From Paralactobacillus_A sp963926925 (lineage in GTDB: Bacteria; Bacillota; Bacilli; Lactobacillales; Lactobacillaceae), in NCBI GenBank assembly GCA_963926925.1, contig CAWUZD010000006.1, forward strand, positions 1 through 31,483: a DNA stretch of 31,483 nt, read 5' to 3'. How positions within the stretch are numbered: the stretch's first letter is position 1; each line of letters opens with the position of its first letter. The position numbers and the translations under genes were made by a program. The notes beneath the pieces were generated by a model. That model had not been told where the DNA came from. It saw nothing but the letters and a program-made list of their open reading frames with translations, and did not search any database. This document shows positions 1 through 8,252 of this stretch, piece after piece.

Positions 1-26
1 TTAGCAAGTTTTATTTTACTTGTCAA
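1..26 (-). promoter_or_regulatory. Probable strong promoter reading out of the left edge (-35 TTGACA)
   Basis: On the minus strand a perfect -35 box, TTGACA, lies at 26-21. Seventeen bases further on the window ends in TAA, which could begin a -10 hexamer, so the rest of the -10 would lie outside. A consensus -35 with an A/T-rich spacer suggests a well-expressed gene or RNA just beyond the left edge. The inverted pair CAAGT (5-9) and ACTTG (18-22) sits in the spacer. The -10 cannot be seen, so this remains a partial call. Confidence 0.45.
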
Positions 27-144
27 CTACTTTTTTATTCATTTTGCAAAAGTAGTATTTAAATAATCATCACTTGCTTAACAGCAATTAGTATTTTATC
101 AACATCGTAAAATAACGTCAAGTACTTTTTTCATTTTTATACAG
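27..144. other. A/T-rich spacer with no recognised gene
   Basis: Between the edge promoter and the ltaS terminator I see no open frame with a ribosome site and no RNA structure. It is ordinary A/T-rich intergenic DNA separating ltaS from the next unit to the left. Confidence 0.5.
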
Positions 145-189
145 AAAAATTTGCAAAAATAATAGCACTGAAATGCTATTCAGTGCTAT
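145..189 (-). terminator. Rho-independent terminator after ltaS
   Basis: An 11-bp perfect inverted repeat (162-172 with 179-189, 6-base loop) lies just past the ltaS stop. On the minus strand it is followed by a U-rich stretch. It closes the ltaS transcript. Confidence 0.8.
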
Positions 190-196
190 CAATAAA

Positions 197-2266
197 TTAC
201 TTATCTTTCTTTAATTCAGGTGCATCAGTCTGATATAAATCAGCAAATGATTTGCCATCATTTTCAGCCATCAAACTTGTTGGTTCTTTAACTTGCGCTT
301 CTTTTAACCGTTTTAATGAAACTGTCTTTTGATAGTTAAAATCAGAACGTGGTAATTGTTTAAAACCAGATGGATGGTAGAAACGTAACAAGTCACCATT
401 CAATACTTTATCAGACATGGCTAATTCAGTCGTTACTGATTTACTCATCTTTGCCAATTCACGCTGTTGTTCCTTAGTAGCATCAGTCACTACTTTACCA
501 GTTTGGGTATAATAATAAGTACTACCAACTTTAGTGTATGTTGGTGAAACAAAATCGCCATTACGGAAAGCAACTAATTGACTCCGATTCTTAGCTAATA
601 AATCATGACCAAATTCAATAAAGTTATTCTTAATGCCTAATAAATTCAATAAAGTTGGTAAAACATCAATTTCGCCACCATAAGTATGATTAATACCACC
701 TTTTAAACCAGGCATATGAATCATAAATGGTACCCGTTGATATTGGGCATTATTAAAGGCATTGTAATTCTTAATACCTGTTAATTTAGCCATAGCTGCA
801 TCGTGGTTACCAGAAATACCATAGTGATCACCATATAATACTAAGACACTATTATTATATAAACCAGTCTTCTTTAACCATTGAATAAATTCACCAATGG
901 CTTGATCCAAATAGTGTGCAGTTTGTACATAACCATCAACAGTATTATCACCAGTATTAGTTGGTGCAATTGTTTGGTTTTGTTTATCAAGAAGATATGG
1001 ATAATGATTAGTAACAGTAATTAACTTTGCATAAAATGGCTGTGGTAATTGTTGAATATATTGTGCAGAATCTTTCAAGAAGATTTTGTCTTTCAAGCCA
1101 TAACCAACATCAAAGTCCTTGCCATTTTGGAAGTAACCCTTACTAAAGAAGTATTCATAACCCCATGACTTATAAGTATTATCACGGTTCCAAAAGCTTG
1201 GTACATCCCCATGGAATGCCGCAGTAGTATAACCATGTTCATCCAAAATTTCAGGTGCGGCTTGGAAGGTATTTGTAGTCCCATCAGTTACCATAGCAGC
1301 ACCTTCAGGTAAACCAAATAATGAGTTTTCTAACATCATTTCAGCATCAGCTGTCTTTCCTTGACCAACTTGGTTAAAGAAGTTATCAAAGCTAATTGTA
1401 TTCTTATCATGATATAGTTTATCAATATTTGGTGTTACTTCCTGACCATCCCACTTATAATCAATCAAGAATTGTTGGAAACTTTCCAAATGAATAATGA
1501 AAACATTCTTACCTTTAGCAATCCCATGATATTGAACATTAGGTGAAATAGCATGGTCCTTAACATACTTTTCAACTTCAGCTAAATCAGCCTTAGTTGC
1601 TGTGCGTTTGGCCGCATCGACTCTTTCAGTCCGAATACCATCATAAACCGCATAAGTATTCAAGCCTAAATACTTAACAATATAGTTATTATCAAAGGTC
1701 CGAGTTAATAAACCAGAACGATCGTTATAAGACATACTTAAGTCTAAGCCTAATAAAACGACCCCTAATACTTCAATTGCAGCCGCATAACGAATTTTTA
1801 AGGCGCGCTTATCAATTTTCATAATGCGGGTTACTAATAAGACAATTAGAATAACAATATCCAAGTAAACCAAAAAGTCACTTGGTTTAACAATTCCAGC
1901 AATCCCCTTATTAAGGTTATTAGAAACTGAACTAGTGCCTTTAATTAAATTAAAAGTTAGAAAATCAGAAAATTCACGATAGTATAAAATATTCGCAAAT
2001 AGCCATGTTGTCGTCAAAAAGTCGATGATCAACATAATTATGTATGATTTCTTACCTTTAATAAATAAAGCTATCCCAAACAAAATAATTGTCGTTGGAA
2101 TCGGGTTAATTGCTAAAATCAAATGTTGCATACTACCTTGAGAACCTAAGGTAAATTTATGCCAATATGCCCAAAATGTTTTAGCCCAGAATAAAATTAC
2201 GGATAATAAGAAAAAACCTATTTTAGAATTCCATAAGCGTTTAAAGCGTTCGCCAAACTGTTTCAT
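197..2266 (-). CDS. ltaS: Lipoteichoic acid synthase (LtaS-type sulfatase-fold membrane enzyme)
   Basis: This enzyme polymerises glycerol phosphate, taken from phosphatidylglycerol, onto a glycolipid anchor outside the membrane, building the lipoteichoic acid backbone. The protein is 689 aa. The first ~180 residues hold about five membrane segments and the rest is an extracellular sulfatase-type domain. The LtaS active-site pattern is visible: HLES metal-binding Glu (~261), GQGKT with the nucleophile Thr (~305), the SFWNRD stretch, NHYPY, and the late GDH. The longest frame starts at 2296, but GGGAGG at 2281-2276 sits nine bases before the ATG at 2266, so I use that. It has its own promoter and terminator and lies downstream of lafA-lafB, which make its glycolipid acceptor. 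Family identity is near certain; LtaS proper versus an LtaS-like paralogue (for example a primase) cannot be settled here. Confidence 0.93.
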   Translation of the reverse strand: MKQFGERFKRLWNSKIGFFLLSVILFWAKTFWAYWHKFTLGSQGSMQHLILAINPIPTTIILFGIALFIKGKKSYIIMLIIDFLTTTWLFANILYYREFSDFLTFNLIKGTSSVSNNLNKGIAGIVKPSDFLVYLDIVILIVLLVTRIMKIDKRALKIRYAAAIEVLGVVLLGLDLSMSYNDRSGLLTRTFDNNYIVKYLGLNTYAVYDGIRTERVDAAKRTATKADLAEVEKYVKDHAISPNVQYHGIAKGKNVFIIHLESFQQFLIDYKWDGQEVTPNIDKLYHDKNTISFDNFFNQVGQGKTADAEMMLENSLFGLPEGAAMVTDGTTNTFQAAPEILDEHGYTTAAFHGDVPSFWNRDNTYKSWGYEYFFSKGYFQNGKDFDVGYGLKDKIFLKDSAQYIQQLPQPFYAKLITVTNHYPYLLDKQNQTIAPTNTGDNTVDGYVQTAHYLDQAIGEFIQWLKKTGLYNNSVLVLYGDHYGISGNHDAAMAKLTGIKNYNAFNNAQYQRVPFMIHMPGLKGGINHTYGGEIDVLPTLLNLLGIKNNFIEFGHDLLAKNRSQLVAFRNGDFVSPTYTKVGSTYYYTQTGKVVTDATKEQQRELAKMSKSVTTELAMSDKVLNGDLLRFYHPSGFKQLPRSDFNYQKTVSLKRLKEAQVKEPTSLMAENDGKSFADLYQTDAPELKKDK

Positions 2267-2310
2267 CAGCGTTTGCCTCCCTAATGCTTTTAACAATTAA
2301 ATACTTATCT

Positions 2311-2339
2311 AGTTTACACATCTATCGTAAAAATAACAA
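2311..2339 (-). promoter_or_regulatory. Candidate ltaS promoter
   Basis: On the minus strand TTGTTA (2339-2334) is followed after 17 bases by TAAACT (2316-2311), about 45 bases before the ltaS start. It lies just after the ykuJ terminator, so a promoter is expected here. The boxes are imperfect. Confidence 0.42.
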
Positions 2340-2380
2340 TTTAGTTATAGATTACTTTATTAAACCTTATTCTTTTAAAT

Positions 2381-2416
2381 AAAAATGTCCCCTAAAGTTA
2401 TTAAACTTTGGGGACA
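2381..2416 (-). terminator. Terminator after ykuJ
   Basis: TGTCCCC (2386-2392) pairs with GGGGACA (2410-2416). The stem extends through AAAGTT/AACTTT with one bulged base, and a run of U follows on the minus strand. It ends the lafA-lafB-ykuJ transcript and insulates ltaS. Confidence 0.85.
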
Positions 2417-2436
2417 CCTATCTAAACAATGGTTTA

Positions 2437-2670
2437 TTAATCATTTAACAAATCATAAATTTCCATTGCAACTAAATCAATATCATCAAAATTAAATTTT
2501 TGATGAGTATCCATTTCTTCCAATTCATAAGTTTGTGTATTGGCATCAAATCTAACAATACCCTTTTCAACACCATCTTTTTCAAAATGGCGGGTTTGTT
2601 CTTCACCAGCATCGGTTTGTTGCATTGCTTCCAACCGTTTAATAATTGCTACAAGTTGTGAACTTTTCAT
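2437..2670 (-). CDS. ykuJ: YkuJ/DUF1797 family small cytoplasmic protein
   Basis: The 77-aa acidic protein resembles B. subtilis YkuJ (DUF1797). It has an N-terminal helix (SSQLVAIIKRLEAMQ), a central beta region with FEKDGVEKGIVRFD, and the family-like tail NFDDIDLVAMEIYDLL. The biochemical function of the family is not established to my knowledge. A frame starting at 2697 is possible, but AGAGG lies eight bases ahead of the ATG at 2670, and YkuJ proteins begin near this point. It follows lafB by 84 bases and is closed by a clear terminator, so it is probably the last gene of the lafA-lafB unit. It has no signal peptide or membrane segment. Confidence 0.75.
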   Translation of the reverse strand: MKSSQLVAIIKRLEAMQQTDAGEEQTRHFEKDGVEKGIVRFDANTQTYELEEMDTHQKFNFDDIDLVAMEIYDLLND

Positions 2671-2754
2671 AAGCCGACCTCTTTTCCAATCATTCAATCA
2701 ACAATAAGTTTAACAAAAAAATGTTACCATGTCAGATAAATTTTAGTAAATAAT

Positions 2755-3783
2755 TTAAACATTATAAATAGCTTGCTTTTGATAAAATTGTTGCCATACT
2801 TGTGCTAAATGTTGTTCAGAATATTTATTAGCGCCGTTAATACTTGCTTGTTGCAATTGTACTAATGCTTGGGGATGACTTTGGAAATAACGAATTAACT
2901 GATTCATTTCATGAACATCCTTCGCAGGCGCATAATAGCCACTAATAATGGCATGGTATAAATCCAAGTCACGCAATAACACCGGCGTATGACAATTAAA
3001 CGCTTCAAGTACTGACATTGGAAATAACTCGTCATATGATGGTAACAAAAATACATTAGCAATATTATAATAATTTACTAATTCATCCCGTTTTACGATT
3101 CCAGAAAAATGTAAGTTAGCTGGAGGATTATCCATTACCTTTTTAAAGCGACTATAACCGTCAGTCATTTTGCCAAATGAAAAACCGCCCGCCCAAATAA
3201 ATTCAATCTCAGGATTCATTTGTGCCAAGGTAATAAAATCATCAACACCCTTACGTTCCTGAACTTGACCATCTCCAAAAACGACAAACTTATCATCAGC
3301 AATATGTAATTGTTGACGAAAAGCATGCTTTTGGGCAGCTGATTGTACATAAAATTCAGCTTGTGAAACAAAATTAGGAATGTAGGTAATCTTTTCCTTA
3401 GGAATTCCATACTTAACTAATTTGTCAATAAAGCTTGGATTTACAACAACTAAATGGTCCATGCGTTTATAAAAATTAATAACGTAACGATAGAATATTC
3501 CCCGCAATGGTTGTGGAATTTTCAAACTACCTTCTAACGTTTCCGGCAAAAAGTGAACATAACCAATTTTACGGCCTCTTTTTGCAGAAAAAGTTGATAG
3601 ATAAAATTGGGGATCAATCGTATGATAATGCGAAATATTCGCATGTTCGTGGAAATTATTAATATCAACTTGAATTGAGTCAGCCAAATACTTCCGTAAT
3701 AAGTTTAATAATTCCAAGTAAGCACTGCCGACACCTTGCCCAGCAACTTTGTCGGCTGAAGAAAACATATCAACTTTTAACAT
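2755..3783 (-). CDS. lafB: GT4-family glycosyltransferase, second sugar of the LTA glycolipid anchor (LafB/CpoA-like)
   Basis: This 342-aa retaining glycosyltransferase probably adds the second hexose (galactose in related lactobacilli and streptococci) to monoglucosyl-diacylglycerol, giving the diglycosyl lipid that anchors lipoteichoic acid. It has a GT-B fold: an N-terminal acceptor domain to about residue 155, then a nucleotide-sugar domain with FGDGQVQERKG and an EX7E motif (E252 and E260 in DELFPMSVLEAF). Its ATG shares one base with the stop of the upstream glycosyltransferase (TAATG), so the two are translationally coupled. The acceptor assignment rests on this pairing and on ltaS nearby, as in known lafA-lafB pairs. 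The exact sugar cannot be read from sequence. Confidence 0.78.
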   Translation of the reverse strand: MLKVDMFSSADKVAGQGVGSAYLELLNLLRKYLADSIQVDINNFHEHANISHYHTIDPQFYLSTFSAKRGRKIGYVHFLPETLEGSLKIPQPLRGIFYRYVINFYKRMDHLVVVNPSFIDKLVKYGIPKEKITYIPNFVSQAEFYVQSAAQKHAFRQQLHIADDKFVVFGDGQVQERKGVDDFITLAQMNPEIEFIWAGGFSFGKMTDGYSRFKKVMDNPPANLHFSGIVKRDELVNYYNIANVFLLPSYDELFPMSVLEAFNCHTPVLLRDLDLYHAIISGYYAPAKDVHEMNQLIRYFQSHPQALVQLQQASINGANKYSEQHLAQVWQQFYQKQAIYNV

Positions 3784-4961
3784 TATTCTAATTTTCCTTT
3801 ATTATCAGCAACTTCTTTTTGATAAAGGCGTTGCATATCATGATAAAACTGTAATACTTGATCACCAAAATGATCAGCCGAAATCGCATTTAATTTTTGT
3901 AAACGCGGTTGTTGATTATTAAATGAATGAGGATGATCAAAATAATTACTAATTTCAGCAATCATTTCATCCTGATTATGATAAGTTGCACCAACACTTA
4001 AATCATCTAATAATTTATCAGTATATTGACCACTCAAAACAACTGATTTTAAGCCAGTCGCCATTGCTTCAATATAAGTTAAGCCTTGCGCTTCTGAATC
4101 AGATGCTGAAACTAATAAGTTAGCCATATGATAATAATCAGCAATTTTAGTATGCTTAACCTCACCAACAAAAACAACATGTTGTTCAAGTGATAATTGG
4201 GCGACTTGGGCTTGCAAATCAGGCATTGCTGGTCCATCCCCAACTACGAAAAGCTTAATATCAGGATAGCGTGCTACTAAAGCAGGCATCGCATTAATAA
4301 TGACATTAATTTTCTTTTCATAGGCAACCCGACTAACGGTGATTAACACATGCGGATTATTAGCTAAATGATATTTTTTCCGTAAATCACGGTATGAAGA
4401 CCGTTCATATTTTTTAATATCAATACCAGTCGGAATAACCCGCATCGGAATACGTACCCCATAATCATGTAAGGTTTTTTCAACCCGACATGATGGCGCA
4501 ATAACACCAGTAACATGATATAAATAAGCTTTTGTAAATTGTTTAACATGATAAGGTTTTAGGAGATGCCCATTCAAGATATAGTGCAAATAATCTTCAT
4601 ACATGGTGTGGTAAGTATGGACACACGGAATCTTTAAATTCTTCGCAACAAACTTACCAATATAACCCATTGAAAATTCCGTCTGGGTATGCACAATATC
4701 TAATTTTAATTCTTTGGCAACATGATAAGCGTGAAACAGCCCGCGCACAGCAATGCGTCGGTCAGTAAAAGATACAAAGGGAACACTCGCAAAACGAAAG
4801 ATATTAGGTTCAATCGTATTTTTATCAACATGAGGATCAGTCGTTGTAAAAATATAAACAGAATGTCCTTTACGTTCTAACGTATCCTTTAATGTTTTGA
4901 TTGAAGTAGCTACACCGCTAACTTGTGGAAAATACGTATCCGTAAATAACCCAATATTCAA
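3783..4961 (-). CDS. lafA: 1,2-diacylglycerol 3-glucosyltransferase (LafA-like)
   Basis: Predicted to transfer glucose from UDP-glucose to diacylglycerol at the inner membrane face, the first step of glycolipid-anchor synthesis. The protein is 392 aa with a GT-B fold. The N-terminus MNIGLFTDTYFPQVSGVA is typical of this glycosyltransferase group. HTQTEFSMGY and HTYHTMYEDY lie in the acceptor domain, VGDGP in the donor domain, and the EX7E motif is E290/E298 in SEAQGLTYIEAM. The start codon is TTG, supported by AAAGGAG seven bases upstream. It is the first gene of the unit, behind a near-consensus promoter (5000-5028), and overlaps lafB by one base. The family is certain and the lipid acceptor is inferred from context and resemblance. 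Confidence 0.82.
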   Translation of the reverse strand: MNIGLFTDTYFPQVSGVATSIKTLKDTLERKGHSVYIFTTTDPHVDKNTIEPNIFRFASVPFVSFTDRRIAVRGLFHAYHVAKELKLDIVHTQTEFSMGYIGKFVAKNLKIPCVHTYHTMYEDYLHYILNGHLLKPYHVKQFTKAYLYHVTGVIAPSCRVEKTLHDYGVRIPMRVIPTGIDIKKYERSSYRDLRKKYHLANNPHVLITVSRVAYEKKINVIINAMPALVARYPDIKLFVVGDGPAMPDLQAQVAQLSLEQHVVFVGEVKHTKIADYYHMANLLVSASDSEAQGLTYIEAMATGLKSVVLSGQYTDKLLDDLSVGATYHNQDEMIAEISNYFDHPHSFNNQQPRLQKLNAISADHFGDQVLQFYHDMQRLYQKEVADNKGKLE

Positions 4962-4999
4962 AACAATGCTCCTTTCATATCTATCATGATACTTTTAAT

Positions 5000-5028
5000 A
5001 TTATAAAAACAAACAATTAAGGTTGCAA
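5000..5028 (-). promoter_or_regulatory. Promoter for lafA-lafB-ykuJ
   Basis: On the minus strand TTGCAA (5028-5023), a 17-base spacer and a perfect TATAAT (5005-5000) lie about 40 bases before the lafA start. I saw no terminator between recD2 and this promoter, so some readthrough from recD2 is possible. Confidence 0.72.
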
Positions 5029-5040
5029 TTTACAAAAAAA

Positions 5041-7419
5041 TTATTCATTCATAAATGTATAGGGAGTAACGCCCTGCATGCCAATCATAGGATCAATTTG
5101 CATGTTTTGAATTAATTGCGGTGTTAATTGATAATCCTTAGCATCATTATTAGTTGATGATGTTTTAGTAATATTAAAAATTTTTTCAATGCGTTGTTGT
5201 AAAGATGTTTGCCGCTGATTAGCTTGTTGCTTCACAGCTGTAATAAAGGCTTGTGGTTCACCAAGCATAATCAAATAATGCTTAGCCCGGGTAACTGCTG
5301 TATATAATAATTGCCGTTGTAACATGTGTTGGAAACGCGTAACTAGTGGCAAAATTACCACATCAAATTCACTACCCTGCGCCTTATGAATTGAAGTACA
5401 ATAAGCCATTGCAATTTTATTCCAATCCTTGCGCAAGTAAGTAACTTCATTTTCAGCAAATTGAATGGTTAAACTATCACTTTTAGCCTGATTATCCTTG
5501 GCATAAGTAATGCTAGTAATTTCACCAATTTCACCATTAAAAACGTTCAAATCAGGACTATTAACTAAATGAATGACTTTATCACCAATACGATAATCAA
5601 CATCCCCAAACTCAACATTTTTATGGTGTTCGGGCGTTAATGGATTTAAGATACTTTGGGTTAGCTTATTCAATTCATCAATACCAGCTGGTCCCTTATA
5701 CATTGGTGCTAAAACTTGAATTTCTTGAATATCAAAGCCTCGCTTTTTAGCCTTTGCAACTACCTGACCAACAACAGCTGGTACTTGTTGTGGTTGACAT
5801 GCAAAAAAGCTCCGGTCAGCATAATTTTTAAAGAAATTATCATCAATTTGCCCACTATTAATTTCATGGGCCAAAGTAATAATTGAACTATCATCATCCT
5901 GACGATAAATATGTTGTAAAGTTTGGGATGGTAACGCCTTGCTAGCCAGTAAATCAGCAAATACTTGTCCAGGACCAACGGAAGGTAACTGGTTTTTATC
6001 ACCCACCAAAATCACTTGCATGTCATCAGGAATCGCCTTAATTAATGAATAAAATAGGAAAGTATCAACCATTGACATTTCATCAATAATTAATAAACCA
6101 CCACTTAATTCATTTAAAGCCTCATCGGCCAACTGACTTTCATCTTCTTGACCAGTTAAACCAAGCAAACGATGAATTGTACTTGCGGGTAAACCAGTCA
6201 TTTCATTCATATGCTTTGCTGCTCGTCCTGTTGGTGCTGCTAATAACACTGGGAATGGCTTATCATGATAATCATTAATATTTAATGATAAATGATGTAA
6301 TTGTGCAAATAATTCAACAATACCTTTAATTAAAGTTGTTTTACCTGTCCCCGGACCACCAGTTAATAAATAAATATGGTGTTGCAAGGCTTCTTTAAGT
6401 ACCTTTTGTTGCAAATCATCATAAACAATCTGATTACGCTTTTCAAGTCGATAAATGGCTTTATTAAAAGTTTCATCATTATAATCATCCAAATCATCTG
6501 CATTAACTAACCGGTACAAATGTTGAGCAATATTAACCTCAGCCGTGTATAAAGATGGCAAATAAACACTTTGCTGTTCAATAATTACCTTTTGATGTTT
6601 ACCAAGTACAATTAATTGTTGGGCTAATTCATCATAACTAATCGCAACATTTTGATTACTTTCCAAAAGTTCTGCAGTTGCAACTAGCAAATCCTTAATT
6701 AAGGCATAAGTGTCACCATTATCAACAGTCAAATCAGTCAGCGTTGCTAATAGTCCACCTTGTAAACGCATAGGCGCATTGGGAGCAATGCCCTGCTTAA
6801 ACGCAATATTATCGGCCCGTTTAAAACCGACACCAGGAATTTCACCAATTAATTGGTAAGGATTATCATGAATAACATTTAATGTATCAAGCCGATACTT
6901 GTTATAGATTTTGTAAGCTAGTGTATTACCAAAACCTAAGTTATTTAATTCAATGATAATTTGCTCAATACCATGATTATCTTGCAAAGCTGTTAATAAG
7001 TTTTGTTGTTGCTTACTACTTAAGCCTAAGTTATCAAGCACATGCTGATCATCCAAAATTTGATCAATCGCATTTAATCCTAATTGATCAACAATTTTAG
7101 TAGCGGTCTTCTTACCAATACCATTAAAGCGATTACTTGCTAAATAATTGATTAAACTTGCTTTTGAATCAGGTTGGCGTAAATGATATTGCGTTGCTTG
7201 AAATTGCATGCCATAACGGGGATGTTCAACTAGGTGACCAATAAAATGGTAATCTTCACTTTCCTTAATATCACCAAAATCACCCGTCACTACGATACTA
7301 TCTTCATGCCAATCGAGATCAGTATCGTTAATTTTAACTGCTAAAATTTTATAAAAACTATTTTGATTTTGAAAAATAATATTTTTTACCGTACCATCAA
7401 TATATTTTTCTGTTGTCAT
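5041..7419 (-). CDS. recD2: RecD2-type ATP-dependent 5'-3' DNA helicase
   Basis: A 792-aa SF1B helicase of the RecD2 type found in bacteria whose RecD is not part of RecBCD; it acts in DNA repair and replication-fork maintenance. An N-terminal beta-rich domain is followed by helix-hairpin-helix-like segments (FNGIGKKTATKIV ~98-110; IPGVGFKRADNIA ~194-206). Then come the helicase motifs: Walker A GGPGTGKT 354-361, APTGRA ~395-400, Walker B IIDE with D446/E447, VGDKNQLPSVGPG, and the C-terminal TAVTRAKH. Only two bases separate it from the stop of the upstream TPR gene, and its ribosome site (GAGG) lies inside that gene, so the two are probably translated together. It appears full length and undamaged. 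Confidence 0.95.
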   Translation of the reverse strand: MTTEKYIDGTVKNIIFQNQNSFYKILAVKINDTDLDWHEDSIVVTGDFGDIKESEDYHFIGHLVEHPRYGMQFQATQYHLRQPDSKASLINYLASNRFNGIGKKTATKIVDQLGLNAIDQILDDQHVLDNLGLSSKQQQNLLTALQDNHGIEQIIIELNNLGFGNTLAYKIYNKYRLDTLNVIHDNPYQLIGEIPGVGFKRADNIAFKQGIAPNAPMRLQGGLLATLTDLTVDNGDTYALIKDLLVATAELLESNQNVAISYDELAQQLIVLGKHQKVIIEQQSVYLPSLYTAEVNIAQHLYRLVNADDLDDYNDETFNKAIYRLEKRNQIVYDDLQQKVLKEALQHHIYLLTGGPGTGKTTLIKGIVELFAQLHHLSLNINDYHDKPFPVLLAAPTGRAAKHMNEMTGLPASTIHRLLGLTGQEDESQLADEALNELSGGLLIIDEMSMVDTFLFYSLIKAIPDDMQVILVGDKNQLPSVGPGQVFADLLASKALPSQTLQHIYRQDDDSSIITLAHEINSGQIDDNFFKNYADRSFFACQPQQVPAVVGQVVAKAKKRGFDIQEIQVLAPMYKGPAGIDELNKLTQSILNPLTPEHHKNVEFGDVDYRIGDKVIHLVNSPDLNVFNGEIGEITSITYAKDNQAKSDSLTIQFAENEVTYLRKDWNKIAMAYCTSIHKAQGSEFDVVILPLVTRFQHMLQRQLLYTAVTRAKHYLIMLGEPQAFITAVKQQANQRQTSLQQRIEKIFNITKTSSTNNDAKDYQLTPQLIQNMQIDPMIGMQGVTPYTFMNE

Positions 7420-7421
7420 CG

Positions 7422-8084
7422 TTAATCCTCGTGCTGCGTATCAAGAAAACGCGCAATTTCATCTAGTTGTTGCCGATGTGCTTTAAAGTATTTTTCATCC
7501 AATTGCCGTGACTTGACGAAGTAATCATTGTAATTTTTCCCTAACACCATTGCAATTAAACCATACTTAAAATTAATCGCTGCTGATTGCGGTTGTTGTT
7601 TTAATGCTTGCGCTAAATATGGTTCAGCTTGTTTAAACATTTGCAATTGAATCATAATATCAGCTACTAAGACATTGGCATCCGTCTTTGTTGGATCTTG
7701 TTCAACAGCGGTTAATGCATAACCGAGTGCTCGTTGTGGTTGGTTTAATTGTAAGTAAGTTTCACCCAACATAAATGTTGCATCCTCACTAGTTTCAGCA
7801 TTACTTTGTAAACTTAAAAATAATGGTAATGCTTGATCATAGGCCTGTGATTGATAATAAAGCGTAGCTAATGCATATGTTAATGATGGTTGGTGAGGAA
7901 ACTTAACGAGTGTTTTTTGTAATAATAACTCAGCCTGTTCAAAGTCTTGTAAGATGGTTAAAAATGACGCTAATAATAAATAACCGTCAATATCATCCGG
8001 ATGTGTATTTAAATACTTAGTTAAAGCTGATACAGCTGCTTCATGATGACCAGCCTGCCACTGTGCCTTAATTTGTGAAAACAT
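7422..8084 (-). CDS. Tetratricopeptide-repeat protein coupled to recD2
   Basis: A 220-aa soluble protein made almost wholly of TPR helical hairpins, seen as recurring units such as GYLLLASFLTILQDFEQAELLLQ, YALATLYYQSQAYDQALPLF and TFMLGETYLQLNQPQRALGYA. TPR folds bind other proteins; no catalytic motif is present. The open frame extends to 8153, but AAGGA lies seven bases before the ATG at 8084 and the extra 23 residues look non-coding. It stops two bases before recD2, a pairing I recall as common in lactobacilli, which suggests a shared but undefined process. No signal peptide or membrane segment is seen. Confidence 0.85.
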   Translation of the reverse strand: MFSQIKAQWQAGHHEAAVSALTKYLNTHPDDIDGYLLLASFLTILQDFEQAELLLQKTLVKFPHQPSLTYALATLYYQSQAYDQALPLFLSLQSNAETSEDATFMLGETYLQLNQPQRALGYALTAVEQDPTKTDANVLVADIMIQLQMFKQAEPYLAQALKQQPQSAAINFKYGLIAMVLGKNYNDYFVKSRQLDEKYFKAHRQQLDEIARFLDTQHED

Positions 8085-8124
8085 CTTTTTGTCCTTATCG
8101 TTCTTTATAGAAATTACGCAATTA

Positions 8125-8143
8125 GTGATTAGATAATAATCAC
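8125..8143. repeat. 7-bp inverted repeat in the TPR-recD2 promoter region
   Basis: GTGATTA (8125-8131) and TAATCAC (8137-8143) form a perfect inverted repeat around a 5-base centre, about 40 bases before the TPR start. TTGTTA lies just upstream on the minus strand (8153-8148), so the repeat would cover the -10 region. A regulator site is possible and no known regulator consensus was recognised. Confidence 0.4.
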
Positions 8144-8210
8144 AGTTTAACAATAATTATGGATATTTAAAAACTTAATTGCAAGTTACACAAACTAAAT
8201 CATTACTCAT

Positions 8211-8244
8211 AAAAAAAGAGCTTATGAATAATTCATAAGCTCTT
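8211..8244 (-). terminator. Terminator after mnmA
   Basis: A long, almost perfectly self-complementary sequence (arms 8216-8229 and 8231-8244) is followed on the minus strand by seven U. It ends the mnmA transcript. Confidence 0.88.
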
Positions 8245-8252
8245 AATTATTT

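Noticed and set aside
2671..2754. AACA-T7-TGTT hairpin between lafB and ykuJ as a terminator
   Set aside because: The stem is short and A/T-rich and is not followed by a U-run on the minus strand.
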